Shown: positions 8,542-21,453 of the stretch, piece by piece
Position numbering within the stretch: the first letter of the stretch is position 1
How the letters are laid out: every line of letters begins with the position of its first letter
Origin: Kluyvera intermedia
GTDB taxonomy: Bacteria; Pseudomonadota; Gammaproteobacteria; Enterobacterales; Enterobacteriaceae
Reading direction: 5' to 3'
DNA: 64,000 nucleotides
NCBI RefSeq assembly: GCF_034424175.1
Contig: NZ_CP139986.1
Span: 4,464,001 to 4,528,000, forward strand
Notes under the pieces: model-generated
Database searches by the model: none
What the model was told of the DNA's origin: nothing
The model's input: the letters and a program-made list of their open reading frames with translations, nothing else
Program-made: the position numbers and the translations under genes

Positions 8542-9726
8542 TTAGCTCATTACTTTGGCAACAACGCCCGCGCCAACGGTACGGCCGCCTTCACGGATTG
8601 CGAAACGCAGACCGTCATCCATCGCGATTGGGTGGATCAGGGTAACAACCATTTTGATGTTGTCGCCCGGCATTACCATCTCAACGCCTTCTGGCAGTTC
8701 GATGGTGCCAGTCACGTCAGTAGTACGGAAGTAGAACTGTGGACGGTAGCCTTTGAAGAACGGAGTATGACGGCCGCCTTCATCTTTGGACAGGATGTAC
8801 ACTTCAGATTCGAACTTGGTGTGTGGCTTGATAGAGCCCGGCTTAGCCAGAACCTGGCCACGCTGGATTTCTTCACGCTTGATACCACGCAGCAGAACAC
8901 CGCAGTTCTCGCCTGCACGACCTTCGTCCAGCAGCTTACGGAACATTTCAACGCCGGTACAGGTAGACTTAGCAGTCTCTTTGATACCAACGATTTCAAC
9001 TTCTTCACCAACTTTGATGATACCGCGCTCTACACGACCGGTAACAACGGTACCACGGCCAGAGATGGAGAATACGTCTTCGATAGGCAGCAGGAACGGC
9101 TTGTCAATCGCACGTTCTGGTTCTGGGATGTAAGAATCCAGGAAGCCAGCCAGTTCGATGATTTTCGCTTCCCACTCTGCATCGCCTTCCAGCGCTTTCA
9201 GAGCTGAACCACGGATGATTGGGGTATCATCACCTGGGAAATCGTACTGAGACAGAAGTTCACGAACTTCCATTTCTACCAGTTCCAGCAGCTCTTCGTC
9301 ATCAACCATGTCACATTTGTTCAGGAACACGATGATGTAAGGAACGCCTACCTGACGACCCAGCAGGATGTGCTCACGAGTCTGTGGCATAGGGCCATCA
9401 GTCGCAGCAACAACCAGGATAGCGCCATCCATCTGCGCAGCACCGGTGATCATGTTTTTAACATAGTCGGCGTGGCCTGGGCAGTCTACGTGTGCGTAGT
9501 GGCGAGTCGGGGTGTCATATTCAACGTGGGAAGTGTTGATGGTGATACCACGAGCTTTTTCTTCTGGTGCGTTATCGATCTGGTCGAATGCGCGAGCAGA
9601 ACCGCCGTAGGTTTTAGCCAGTACGGAGGTGATTGCAGCGGTCAGGGTAGTTTTACCATGGTCAACGTGGCCGATAGTACCGACGTTGACGTGCGGTTTG
9701 GTACGTTCAAATTTTTCTTTAGACAT
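8542..9726 (-). CDS. tufB: Translation elongation factor Tu
   Basis: EF-Tu carries aminoacyl-tRNA to the ribosome as a GTP complex. It is 394 residues with the G-domain motifs GHVDHGKT (about 19-26), DCPGH (about 81-85) and NKCD (about 136-139), then two beta-barrel domains. The last residues are VAKVMS; E. coli TufB also ends in serine, whereas TufA ends in glycine. Its place after four tRNA genes identifies it as tufB rather than tufA. Confidence 0.98.
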   Translation of the reverse strand: MSKEKFERTKPHVNVGTIGHVDHGKTTLTAAITSVLAKTYGGSARAFDQIDNAPEEKARGITINTSHVEYDTPTRHYAHVDCPGHADYVKNMITGAAQMDGAILVVAATDGPMPQTREHILLGRQVGVPYIIVFLNKCDMVDDEELLELVEMEVRELLSQYDFPGDDTPIIRGSALKALEGDAEWEAKIIELAGFLDSYIPEPERAIDKPFLLPIEDVFSISGRGTVVTGRVERGIIKVGEEVEIVGIKETAKSTCTGVEMFRKLLDEGRAGENCGVLLRGIKREEIQRGQVLAKPGSIKPHTKFESEVYILSKDEGGRHTPFFKGYRPQFYFRTTDVTGTIELPEGVEMVMPGDNIKMVVTLIHPIAMDDGLRFAIREGGRTVGAGVVAKVMS

Positions 9727-9842
9727 CGATAGTCCCTCTAATACACGGATAAATCGGTGATATCACCACATCAACCAGACGATAAGCCTGAACTGTTGAA
9801 TGCATTAATTTAAACAGAGAGAAACGGGAAGGAGAAGTGAAG

Positions 9843-9918
9843 TGGTGCTGATACCCAGAGTCGAACTGGGGACCTCACCCTTACCAAGGGTGCGCTCTAC
9901 CAACTGAGCCATATCAGC
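9843..9918 (-). tRNA. thrT: tRNA-Thr (GGU anticodon)
   Basis: 76 bases including an encoded CCA end. The minus strand starts GCTGATATGGCTCAGTTGG; the anticodon loop CTTGGTAA gives GGU, which reads ACC/ACU threonine codons. It is the last tRNA before tufB, co-transcribed with it in E. coli. Confidence 0.97.
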
Positions 9919-9923
9919 ACGTC

Positions 9924-9998
<75 letters not shown>

Positions 9999-10116
9999 AT
10001 CCTGAAACTCGGCTACCCAGTTCTTTCTGTGCAAAAAAAAGAGATTTCTCTCTTTTCTTTTTTTGAGCTAGTCATCTTACCAACCAACTCTGGCTTCGCA
10101 ATGCTTAGCCGGAAAA

Positions 10117-10201
<85 letters not shown>

Positions 10202-10211
10202 AGGCACTTGA

Positions 10212-10287
<76 letters not shown>

Positions 10288-10301
10288 ATCAAGTAGCGCG
10301 C

Positions 10302-10330
10302 ATTTTATGTAGACCCGTGCCGACATGCAA
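10302..10330 (-). promoter_or_regulatory. Promoter of the thrU-tufB operon
   Basis: On the minus strand TTGCAT (10325-10330) and TAAAAT (10302-10307) are spaced by exactly 17 bases. They are followed by GCGCGC, the GC-rich discriminator typical of stringently controlled stable-RNA promoters. Upstream (10331-10380) is A/T-rich, consistent with an UP element or Fis binding, which cannot be confirmed by eye. Confidence 0.8.
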
Positions 10331-10693
10331 CTAAAAAATTGCATAAAATGTTCTATCGCTCATGTTTTGTGCATTTGCGCGTAAAAACCAAGCAAGACGT
10401 CCGTTTTATAACCAAAAATAGCGGTAATGGCGCATCGCTCCACCTCTAGCAATAGGCTCATTGCCGCACAAGCTAATAGAGGATAGGCTTTTGACTGCCC
10501 TTTGCTTCTTTATAGCATCCACATCCAGGTCCTCTTGTTTGAGGTCTGCGATAAAGAGCGGTGTTTTCTCACGAAAGCGCCACTCATTTGGATTTTTTCT
10601 TCTTTTTCTCTTCCATCTGGTGTTAACCTCCTGCCCATTGTCCTGATTAACTGAATGTGAAGCGTCGCGCGAAATCAGTGCGGTAGCCAGAAC
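10331..10693. other. Non-coding spacer between thrU and coaA
   Basis: About 360 bases separate the divergent tRNA operon and coaA. It must hold the coaA promoter, but I cannot assign one with confidence. The minus strand has an unusually good AGGAGG (near 10625-10632) followed 10 bases on by an ATG that opens only a 10-codon Lys-rich frame. A longer minus-strand frame (10406-10717) lacks a good start and is rich in rare AGA codons. I treat neither as a gene. Confidence 0.4.
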
Positions 10694-10699
10694 ATGCTT

Positions 10700-11650
10700 A
10701 TGAAAAAACAAGAGCAAACGTTAATGACACCTTATCTACAGTTCAATCGTAGCCAGTGGGCGGCGCTGCGTGATTCAGTGCCAATGACCCTGACTGAAGG
10801 GGAAATTACGCGCCTGAAAGGTATCAACGAAGATTTGTCGCTTGAAGAAGTGGCAGAGATCTATTTGCCTTTATCACGCCTACTGAACTTCTATATAAGT
10901 TCTAACCTGCGTCGCCAGGCGGTACTGGAGCAATTCCTCGGTACCAACGGTCAACGTATACCTTATATCATCAGCATTGCTGGCAGCGTGGCTGTTGGCA
11001 AAAGCACGACTGCCCGTGTATTACAGGCACTGCTTAGCCGCTGGCCTGAACATCGCCGTGTCGAGCTCATCACCACCGATGGCTTCCTGCACCCTAACGA
11101 AGTGCTAAAAGAACGTGGGTTGATGAAGAAAAAGGGCTTCCCGCAGTCTTATGATATGCATCGATTGGTCAAATTCGTTTCTGACCTGAAGTCAGGGGTG
11201 CCTGATGTCACTGCACCGGTTTATTCCCATCTTATTTATGATGTTATTCCCGACGGTGATAAGACAGTCACTCACCCAGATATTTTAATCCTTGAAGGAT
11301 TAAATGTCTTACAAAGCGGAATGGACTATCCACACGATCCACATCATGTATTTGTATCCGATTTTGTTGATTTCTCTATTTATGTGGATGCTCCAGTAGA
11401 TCAGTTAAAATCCTGGTATATCAACAGATTCTTGAAATTCCGCGAAGGTGCATTTACAGACCCTGATTCCTATTTCCATAACTATGCTCAGCTTTCAAAA
11501 GAGGAAGCAATTAACATTGCAACATCGCTATGGAATGAGATTAACTTACGGAATTTGAACGAAAATATCCTACCAACTCGTGAGCGTGCCAGTCTTATCA
11601 TGACGAAAAGCGCTAACCACTCTGTTGAACAAGTTCGTTTGCGTAAATAA
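10700..11650 (+). CDS. coaA: Pantothenate kinase, type I
   Basis: It phosphorylates pantothenate with ATP, the regulated first step of coenzyme A synthesis. The ATG at 10700 gives 316 residues, the E. coli length; an ATG two codons upstream (10694) is also possible and neither has a strong ribosome site. The P-loop GSVAVGKST lies at residues 95-103 and the segment TTDGFLHPN follows near 127-135. It is transcribed toward birA with a shared terminator between them, and away from the tRNA-tufB operon. Confidence 0.97.
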   Translation: MKKQEQTLMTPYLQFNRSQWAALRDSVPMTLTEGEITRLKGINEDLSLEEVAEIYLPLSRLLNFYISSNLRRQAVLEQFLGTNGQRIPYIISIAGSVAVGKSTTARVLQALLSRWPEHRRVELITTDGFLHPNEVLKERGLMKKKGFPQSYDMHRLVKFVSDLKSGVPDVTAPVYSHLIYDVIPDGDKTVTHPDILILEGLNVLQSGMDYPHDPHHVFVSDFVDFSIYVDAPVDQLKSWYINRFLKFREGAFTDPDSYFHNYAQLSKEEAINIATSLWNEINLRNLNENILPTRERASLIMTKSANHSVEQVRLRK

Positions 11651-11661
11651 TCTTGATTAAT

Positions 11662-11689
11662 AAAAAAGGGAGCCGAAGCTCCCTTTTTT
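11662..11689. terminator. Bidirectional terminator between coaA and birA
   Basis: AAAAAAGGGAGC and GCTCCCTTTTTT flank a CGAA tetraloop: a perfect symmetric hairpin. The birA stop codon (11688-11690) lies inside the arm that forms the A-tract on the birA strand, so the element is shared by both convergent genes. Confidence 0.9.
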
Positions 11690-12650
11690 ATTCTGCGCTG
11701 CGAAGTGAAATCTCTCCGCCAAGCCACGGTTTAATTATTCCATCTTGCTCAAGTAATAATGCCCCCTGAGTATCAATGCCGCGAGAAATACCAAAGATCT
11801 CTTTATCGCCAATAATTAACTTAACCGGGCGGTTAATAAAGTTATCCAGCTTGTCCCAGCGATGCAGATAGGGCGCCAGCCCTTCTTGTTCGAAAACGCG
11901 TAAAGCATCATGCAGTTCATTAATCAGGCGGGCGGCCAGAATATTACGGTCGATAACAATGCCAGCCTCCTGCAGGTTAATCCAGCCCTGGTTAATAACG
12001 TCGTTCTCAACCCGACGCATCACAAGATTGATACCTGCACCAATGACAATGTGCGCCGCATCCCCTGTTCTCCCGATGAGTTCAACCAGAATACCCGCTA
12101 GCTTACGATCATTCAGATAAAGATCATTTGGCCATTTTACGCGAACTTTATCAGCCCCAAGTTCTTGTAAAACTTCGGCCATGACAATGCCAATGACAAG
12201 ACTAAGACCGATTGCGGCAGCAGGCCCCTGCTCTAAACGCCAAAACATGGAAAGATATAGATTCGCACCAAAGGGGGAAAACCATTTTCGCCCACGTCGA
12301 CCACGCCCTGCCTGCTGATATTCAGCAACACAGGCATCGCCAGATTGCAGTTCGGTAATACGATCCAGAAGATACTGGTTGGTTGAATCAATTACGGGAA
12401 GGACAGTAACGTTTCCATAATTGACTTTATTGCGAATACGTTCGGCATCCAGTAATTGGATAGGCTCAGGCAGACTGTAACCTTTTCCAGGGACGGTAAA
12501 AACATCGATACCCCAGTCACGCAAGGTCTGAATATGTTTATTAATGGCCGCTCGGCTCATGCCTAGCTGCTCACCCAATTGCTCACCTGAGTGGAAATCA
12601 CCATCAGCAAGTAGAGAGATGAGGATTAATGGAACAGTATTATCTTTCAT
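11688..12650 (-). CDS. birA: Biotin-protein ligase / biotin operon repressor
   Basis: BirA makes biotinoyl-AMP, attaches biotin to the biotin carrier protein of acetyl-CoA carboxylase, and as a dimer represses the bio operon. It is 320 residues (E. coli 321). The N-terminal winged helix (GEQLGEQLGMSRAAINKHI, residues 22-40) binds DNA; the biotin-adenylate loop GRGRRG is at 115-120; the catalytic core has KWPNDLYLNDRKLAG. It overlaps the murB stop by 4 bases (ATGA), indicating coupled translation. The biotin transporter yigM is in this window at 42257. Confidence 0.98.
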   Translation of the reverse strand: MKDNTVPLILISLLADGDFHSGEQLGEQLGMSRAAINKHIQTLRDWGIDVFTVPGKGYSLPEPIQLLDAERIRNKVNYGNVTVLPVIDSTNQYLLDRITELQSGDACVAEYQQAGRGRRGRKWFSPFGANLYLSMFWRLEQGPAAAIGLSLVIGIVMAEVLQELGADKVRVKWPNDLYLNDRKLAGILVELIGRTGDAAHIVIGAGINLVMRRVENDVINQGWINLQEAGIVIDRNILAARLINELHDALRVFEQEGLAPYLHRWDKLDNFINRPVKLIIGDKEIFGISRGIDTQGALLLEQDGIIKPWLGGEISLRSAE

Positions 12651-13675
12651 TTAATGACCTCAACCGCACTAACTTCACCCGAACTACCAATAAAACGGAC
12701 TTCCGGCTCCAGCCAGACGTTGAATTTTTCGCCGACTTGCTGGCGAACATAGTGGGCCAATCTGACAACATCCTGGCTCTGAGCATGTTCAACGTTAATC
12801 AAAACCAGCGCCTGTTGTTGGTGCACTGCTGCACCACCTTCGATATGGCCTTTCAATTGGCATTGATCGATGAGCCAACCAGCAGCTAATTTAACGCTAC
12901 CGTCCTTTTGCAGGTAATGTGGTGCTTTCGGGAAATTTGCCAGCAATGTTTCGGCGTATTCACCGCTAACAACGGGGTTCTTAAAGAAGCTACCGGCGTT
13001 ACCATTGACCTTAGGATCCGGCAGCTTAGTCATGCGCATATTGCATACAGAATCGAAAACATCTCGTGGAGTGACAGTTTCAGGATCCAACTTAGTGAGA
13101 TCGCCGTAGGTCAGAACGGGCTTCCAGGTTTTAACCAAACTGAAACCGACGGCAACAATGACAAAACGGCCCTGATAAGCATGCTTGAAGATGCTATCGC
13201 GATAACCGAACTGACATTCAGCCGCGGACAGACGTTTTCGTTCGCCCGTAGCAAGTTCAAGGCAGTCAACATATTCGCAAACGTGTTGCAATTCGACGCC
13301 ATAGGCACCGATATTTTGAATTGGAGAAGATCCAGCACAGCCCGGGATCAGTGCAAGATTTTCCAAACCAGGCATGTTGTTATCTAATGCAAAACGGACT
13401 AATTGATGCCAGTTTTCCCCGGCATTAACATGTAAATGCCATGCTTCTGCAGTTTCCGTCACCTCAATGCCTTTAAGGCGGTTAAGGATGACGGTACCAG
13501 AAAAGTCTTCCAGAAACAGGACATTGCTCCCTTCACCCAGAATTAAAACCGGTAACCCTTCACGGGTAGCGTGTTGCCAGGCATTTAATAATTGTTGTTC
13601 ATTTTCCGCGCATACGATGTGTTTTGCACAATGGTCAATGCCGAAGGTGTTCAAGGGTTTTAAGGAGTGGGTCAT
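12647..13675 (-). CDS. murB: UDP-N-acetylenolpyruvoylglucosamine reductase
   Basis: An FAD enzyme that reduces UDP-GlcNAc-enolpyruvate with NADPH to UDP-MurNAc, the second committed step of peptidoglycan synthesis in the cytoplasm. It is 342 residues as in E. coli, with the FAD-binding segment (LGEGSNVLF, about 46-54) and the catalytic region GNAGSFFKNP, whose serine is the family proton donor (about 229). In E. coli and Salmonella the gene next to murB is rrfB, as here on its 5' side. Confidence 0.98.
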   Translation of the reverse strand: MTHSLKPLNTFGIDHCAKHIVCAENEQQLLNAWQHATREGLPVLILGEGSNVLFLEDFSGTVILNRLKGIEVTETAEAWHLHVNAGENWHQLVRFALDNNMPGLENLALIPGCAGSSPIQNIGAYGVELQHVCEYVDCLELATGERKRLSAAECQFGYRDSIFKHAYQGRFVIVAVGFSLVKTWKPVLTYGDLTKLDPETVTPRDVFDSVCNMRMTKLPDPKVNGNAGSFFKNPVVSGEYAETLLANFPKAPHYLQKDGSVKLAAGWLIDQCQLKGHIEGGAAVHQQQALVLINVEHAQSQDVVRLAHYVRQQVGEKFNVWLEPEVRFIGSSGEVSAVEVIK

Positions 13676-13826
13676 GGCTGCTTTCCTGAGGCTAAATCGA
13701 CGACAGTTTACCGTATCTGCACGGGGAAGGCTTGCGGTTATGTGAAGAGGAGTAGTGTAGCCGATATAATGGCTGGGATTTTCACCGTATGTTGGTGGGG
13801 GCTGGGAATTTTTGGTTCAGATCCAC

Positions 13827-13910
13827 CCCGGAGTCGGTGTAAACGCCTTATCCGGGCTACCGGACGGGGCTGTTGTCGCCCGGGCGAACGCAGTGACGCC
13901 GGGATTTTAT
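13827..13910. repeat. REP/BIME-type palindromic repeat between murB and the rRNA operon
   Basis: Two GC-rich REP-like units, one with GGAGTCGGTGTAAACGCC (13830-13847) and one with GCCCGGGCGAAC...GTGACGCCGGG (13878-13903), lie in the 299-base gap between murB and the rrn terminator. Extragenic position and sequence fit the enterobacterial REP family. Confidence 0.75.
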
Positions 13911-13934
13911 CCGCCTTTCATTTCGCACACACGC

Positions 13935-13960
13935 AAAAAAGCCCATCCGGCAGGATGGGC
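13935..13960 (-). terminator. Terminator of the rRNA operon
   Basis: On the minus strand GCCCATCC-tgcc-GGATGGGC is followed by TTTTTT, 15 bases after the 5S 3' end. A strong factor-independent terminator in the position of rrn T1. Confidence 0.9.
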
Positions 13961-13974
13961 TTCTTCACTATTTG

Positions 13975-14094
13975 ATGCCTGGCAGTTCCCTACTCTCGCA
14001 TGGGGAGACCCCACACTACCATCGGCGCTACGGCGTTTCACTTCTGAGTTCGGCATGGGGTCAGGTGGGACCACCGCGCTAGTGCCGCCAGGCA
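13975..14094 (-). rRNA. rrf: 5S ribosomal RNA
   Basis: 120 bases, reading TGCCTGGCGGC at the 5' end and GCCAGGCAT at the 3' end on the minus strand, which pair as helix I. The internal CCCACCTGACCCCATGCCGA segment is characteristic. Only one 5S copy follows the 23S. Confidence 0.97.
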
Positions 14095-14189
14095 AATTCT
14101 GTTTATCAACACGCATCTCTGCATGTCGATTTAATCTGTCTCAAGCTGAATATTGTGTCTCTCTACCTACAAAACACCTTTGGCGTTGT

Positions 14190-17099
<2,910 letters not shown>

Positions 17100-17231
17100 T
17101 CACAACCCGAAGATGTTTCGTAAAACATTCCGCGTTGCGAAAATTTGAGAGACTCGAACACACCGCTTATCTGTTCTTATTACGGAGAACAGATACAGTG
17201 TGTCGTTTCAATTTTCAGCTTGATCCAGATT

Positions 17232-17245
17232 TTTAAAGAGCAAAT
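17232..17245 (-). promoter_or_regulatory. Spacer boxA antitermination site
   Basis: The minus strand reads TGCTCTTTAAAAAT, a boxA match, in the tRNA-Glu-23S spacer. The Nus factor complex loads here to keep polymerase processive through 23S. Confidence 0.7.
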
Positions 17246-17316
17246 ATCTCAAACGTAACTCACTGAGTTAGTTTTGAGATATCGATGGGTTGTGCCTTTC
17301 ACTCACGACCAGCAAG

Positions 17317-17391
17317 TGGCGTCCCCTAGGGGATTCGAACCCCTGTTGCCGCCGTGAAAGGGCGGAGTCCTAACCGCTAGACGAAGGGGAC
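17317..17391 (-). tRNA. gltT: tRNA-Glu (UUC anticodon) in the 16S-23S spacer
   Basis: 75 bases with encoded CCA; the minus strand begins GTCCCCTTCGTCTAGCGG and the anticodon loop CTTTCAC gives UUC. It is the only spacer tRNA, so the operon is of the tRNA-Glu class (in E. coli rrnB, C, E, G) rather than the tRNA-Ile/tRNA-Ala class (rrnA, D, H). The D-arm reads AGCGGTTAGGAC, one base shorter than the E. coli form as I remember it. Gene symbol by position next to murB. Confidence 0.95.
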
Positions 17392-17477
17392 ACGATGTGT
17401 CACGACTTCGCAGCCGTCTTGCTCATTACTTCTATCAGACAATCTGTGTGGACACTTCAAAGGTCGGTTCTTTAAGG

Positions 17478-19017
<1,540 letters not shown>

Positions 19018-19151
19018 AAGTGTTTGATGCTCAATAAATTAAACTTCGTAATGAATTACGTATGTTCACTCGTTGAGACTTGGTATTCATTTAGCGTCTT
19101 GCGACGTTTAAGAATCCGTATCTTCGAGTGCCCACACAGATTGTCTGATAA

Positions 19152-19165
19152 ATTGTTAAAGAGCA
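19152..19165 (-). promoter_or_regulatory. rRNA leader boxA antitermination site
   Basis: The minus strand reads TGCTCTTTAACAAT, an exact leader boxA, between P2 and the mature 16S 5' end. It supports Nus-dependent antitermination of the operon. Confidence 0.85.
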
Positions 19166-19203
19166 GTGCAACACGGCTTTCGCTCACTGTTGCGAGGTGG
19201 CGT

Positions 19204-19231
19204 ATATTACGCTTTCCTCTTTCAGAGTCAA
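19204..19231 (-). promoter_or_regulatory. rRNA operon promoter P2
   Basis: The minus strand has TTGACT (19226-19231) and TAATAT (19204-19209) with a 16-base spacer. It is downstream of P1 in the usual rrn tandem arrangement. Confidence 0.85.
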
Positions 19232-19324
19232 CCGTTTAATTTCGCTTTTCTCTGTCGGCGTTCTCTTAAGAACCCCTGATGACCCGGCGGCTTGCTTGCC
19301 GTTGTTCCGTCTCAGTGGGGCCGC

Positions 19325-19352
19325 ATTATAGGGAGAAATTGAGAACCCGCAA
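19325..19352 (-). promoter_or_regulatory. rRNA operon promoter P1
   Basis: The minus strand has TTGCGG (19347-19352) and TATAAT (19325-19330), 16 bases apart, followed by the GC-rich discriminator GCGGCCCC typical of growth-rate and ppGpp control. The AT-rich stretch just upstream (about 19353-19380, GAAAACTTTTTTCAG) fits an UP element. Only about 60 bases lie between P1 and the end of hemG, so Fis sites would extend into hemG. Confidence 0.85.
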
Positions 19353-19413
19353 GCATAATTCTGAAAAAAGTTTTCGTTCGCTCAATTTCCAGGCAACACG
19401 TCGAATTAGCGCC

Positions 19414-19947
19414 CTATTTGCGCGAAAGTTGCGCGATTTCTTTGGCAAAACCCGCTACCTGCTCCCAGTCGGTATACACCACTTCTTTACTGGTATCCGT
19501 TTCACCGCCAGTCATCTTCATAATCAGGCGGATCATGAAGCGGTCAAACCATCCGTATCGCGGATAACGCAATGCTCCAGCGAATACTGCGCTGGTATCT
19601 GGATGCCACGGAGAACGCAACAGAAACTTGCGGGTATAGCTATTAGTCTGCGGAGAACGCTTCTCTGGTTTACGGGCCACCAGATTTACCGAGAAGAATG
19701 CACTTGGCACCGCCTGCAATGCCGTCGCGTACTTTTTCACAAAGCGATCAAGAGCAGGATGGAAATGACCGTAGCGAATAGAAGCACCAATGATGACCCG
19801 GTCGTACAGCTGCCACTCAATATTATCTGTACGGTTCAGATCAACCATCGCCGTATCCACCCCCAGTTCATGCAACTGTGAGCAAAGGTAGGCGGCAATT
19901 TCGCGCGTCTGCCCATCACGGGTAGAAAAGAGCATTAATGTTTTCAA
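19414..19947 (-). CDS. hemG: Protoporphyrinogen IX oxidase, flavodoxin type
   Basis: HemG oxidises protoporphyrinogen IX to protoporphyrin IX, the penultimate haem step, passing electrons to membrane quinones. It is 177 residues (E. coli 181) with the FMN phosphate loop FSTRDGQTRE (residues 7-16) and the family insert segment that sets it apart from flavodoxin. Residues 20-75 differ a good deal from E. coli, one sign that the host is another genus. It is the last gene of a pepQ-yigZ-trkH-hemG string and abuts the rRNA operon; in E. coli the same gene abuts rrnA. Confidence 0.96.
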   Translation of the reverse strand: MKTLMLFSTRDGQTREIAAYLCSQLHELGVDTAMVDLNRTDNIEWQLYDRVIIGASIRYGHFHPALDRFVKKYATALQAVPSAFFSVNLVARKPEKRSPQTNSYTRKFLLRSPWHPDTSAVFAGALRYPRYGWFDRFMIRLIMKMTGGETDTSKEVVYTDWEQVAGFAKEIAQLSRK

Positions 19948-19959
19948 CGCTAACTCCTG

Positions 19960-21411
19960 TTATTCGCGCCAGAATGTTGGGGTAAACAGCACCAGCAGCG
20001 TAAAGACTTCAAGACGACCAAACAGCATATTCGCGATAAGGATCCACTTCGCCACCGGATTCATGCTGGCAAAGTTATCCGCCACCACACCCAGTCCAGG
20101 GCCAAGGTTGTTTAACGTTGCGACAACTGAGGCAAATGCCGAGAAGTCATCCACACCGGTAGCGATGATTGCCAGCATGCTTATAATGAAGACCAGTGCA
20201 TAGGCCGAGAAGAAGCCCCACACCGCTTCAAGAATACGTTCAGGTAGCGCACGATTACCCAGCTTAATGCTGTATACCGCATTCGGGTGGACGAGACGTT
20301 TGAGTTCACGGTTCCCCTGTTTAAACAGCAGCAGGATACGAATGACCTTCAATCCCCCACCAGTTGAACCGGCGCAACCACCGATAAATGCGGAGCACAG
20401 TAACAGCACCGGCAAGAATAAAGGCCAACGTGCAATACTGTCGGTGGTGAAACCCGCCGTCGTCGCCATCGAAACAACCTGGAAGAAAGCCTGGTTTAGC
20501 GTCGTCACCGCCGACGCGTAAATATCGTGGAACCACAACACCAACGTACAGATAACCACCAGCGTGAGCTGCACGCCGATAAACATACGGAATTCCGGGT
20601 CACGCCAGTAGACCTTCAGGCTACGTCCACTGAGCAAAGAGAAGTGCAGACCATAGTTACATCCTGAGATCAGCAGGAAGATAGCAATGATGGTGTTGAT
20701 GGTTGGACTATTAAAGAAGCCGACGCTGGCGTCATGCGTTGAGAAGCCGCCGATAGCAATCGTTGCAAAGCTGTGGCCGATGGCGTCGAACGCTGGCATT
20801 CCAGCAAACCATAAAGCCAATGCACACGCGACCGTCAGCAAGACATAAATAAGCCACAGCGTTTTTGCCGTTTCAGCGATACGCGGACGCATCTTGTTGT
20901 CTTTTAGCGGGCCGGGCATTTCCGCCCGATAAAGCTGCATTCCCCCTACGCCGAGGATAGGCAGAATCGCCACGGCAAGCACGATGATCCCCATCCCGCC
21001 AAACCACTGCAGCATCTGTCTATAAAAGAGGATCGCGTGAGGCAATGAGTCCAGCCCCACCAATGTTGTCGCCCCGGTGGTCGTTAACCCCGAAAACGAT
21101 TCAAAAAACGCATCGGTCACCGTCAGGTTAGGTTGCTCAGAGAAGATAAAGGGCAGCGCACCCACGCTCCCCAGCACCGTCCAGAACAACACAACAATCA
21201 AAAATCCTTCACGGGATTTCAACTCACCCTTCTCACGGCGGTTTGGCCACCATAGCAGCGAGCCAATCGCCAGCGCAACGAAAAAGGTTTGAGTAAATGC
21301 GCGCCCGGCGCCATCGCGGTAAATCAAAGCCACCAGGCCCGGCAGGATCATTGTCCCCGAGAATAAGATGACCAGAAGTCCAACAATTCGAGTAATGGCA
21401 CGAAAATGCAT
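19960..21411 (-). CDS. trkH: Trk potassium uptake protein, membrane subunit
   Basis: TrkH is the K+-conducting subunit of the Trk system and works with the NAD-binding TrkA. It is 483 residues, as in E. coli, with the repeated membrane-pore-membrane architecture and selectivity-filter-like loops (SGLTTTGAT near residue 110, TTAGFTTD near 315, GCAGSTGGG near 345). It is 12 bases upstream of hemG and 42 bases after yigZ. Gene order matches E. coli. Confidence 0.97.
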   Translation of the reverse strand: MHFRAITRIVGLLVILFSGTMILPGLVALIYRDGAGRAFTQTFFVALAIGSLLWWPNRREKGELKSREGFLIVVLFWTVLGSVGALPFIFSEQPNLTVTDAFFESFSGLTTTGATTLVGLDSLPHAILFYRQMLQWFGGMGIIVLAVAILPILGVGGMQLYRAEMPGPLKDNKMRPRIAETAKTLWLIYVLLTVACALALWFAGMPAFDAIGHSFATIAIGGFSTHDASVGFFNSPTINTIIAIFLLISGCNYGLHFSLLSGRSLKVYWRDPEFRMFIGVQLTLVVICTLVLWFHDIYASAVTTLNQAFFQVVSMATTAGFTTDSIARWPLFLPVLLLCSAFIGGCAGSTGGGLKVIRILLLFKQGNRELKRLVHPNAVYSIKLGNRALPERILEAVWGFFSAYALVFIISMLAIIATGVDDFSAFASVVATLNNLGPGLGVVADNFASMNPVAKWILIANMLFGRLEVFTLLVLFTPTFWRE

Positions 21412-21453
21412 TTCCGGCGCGTCCTTTGATATTCAAAAAAATTCAGGAGGGGA

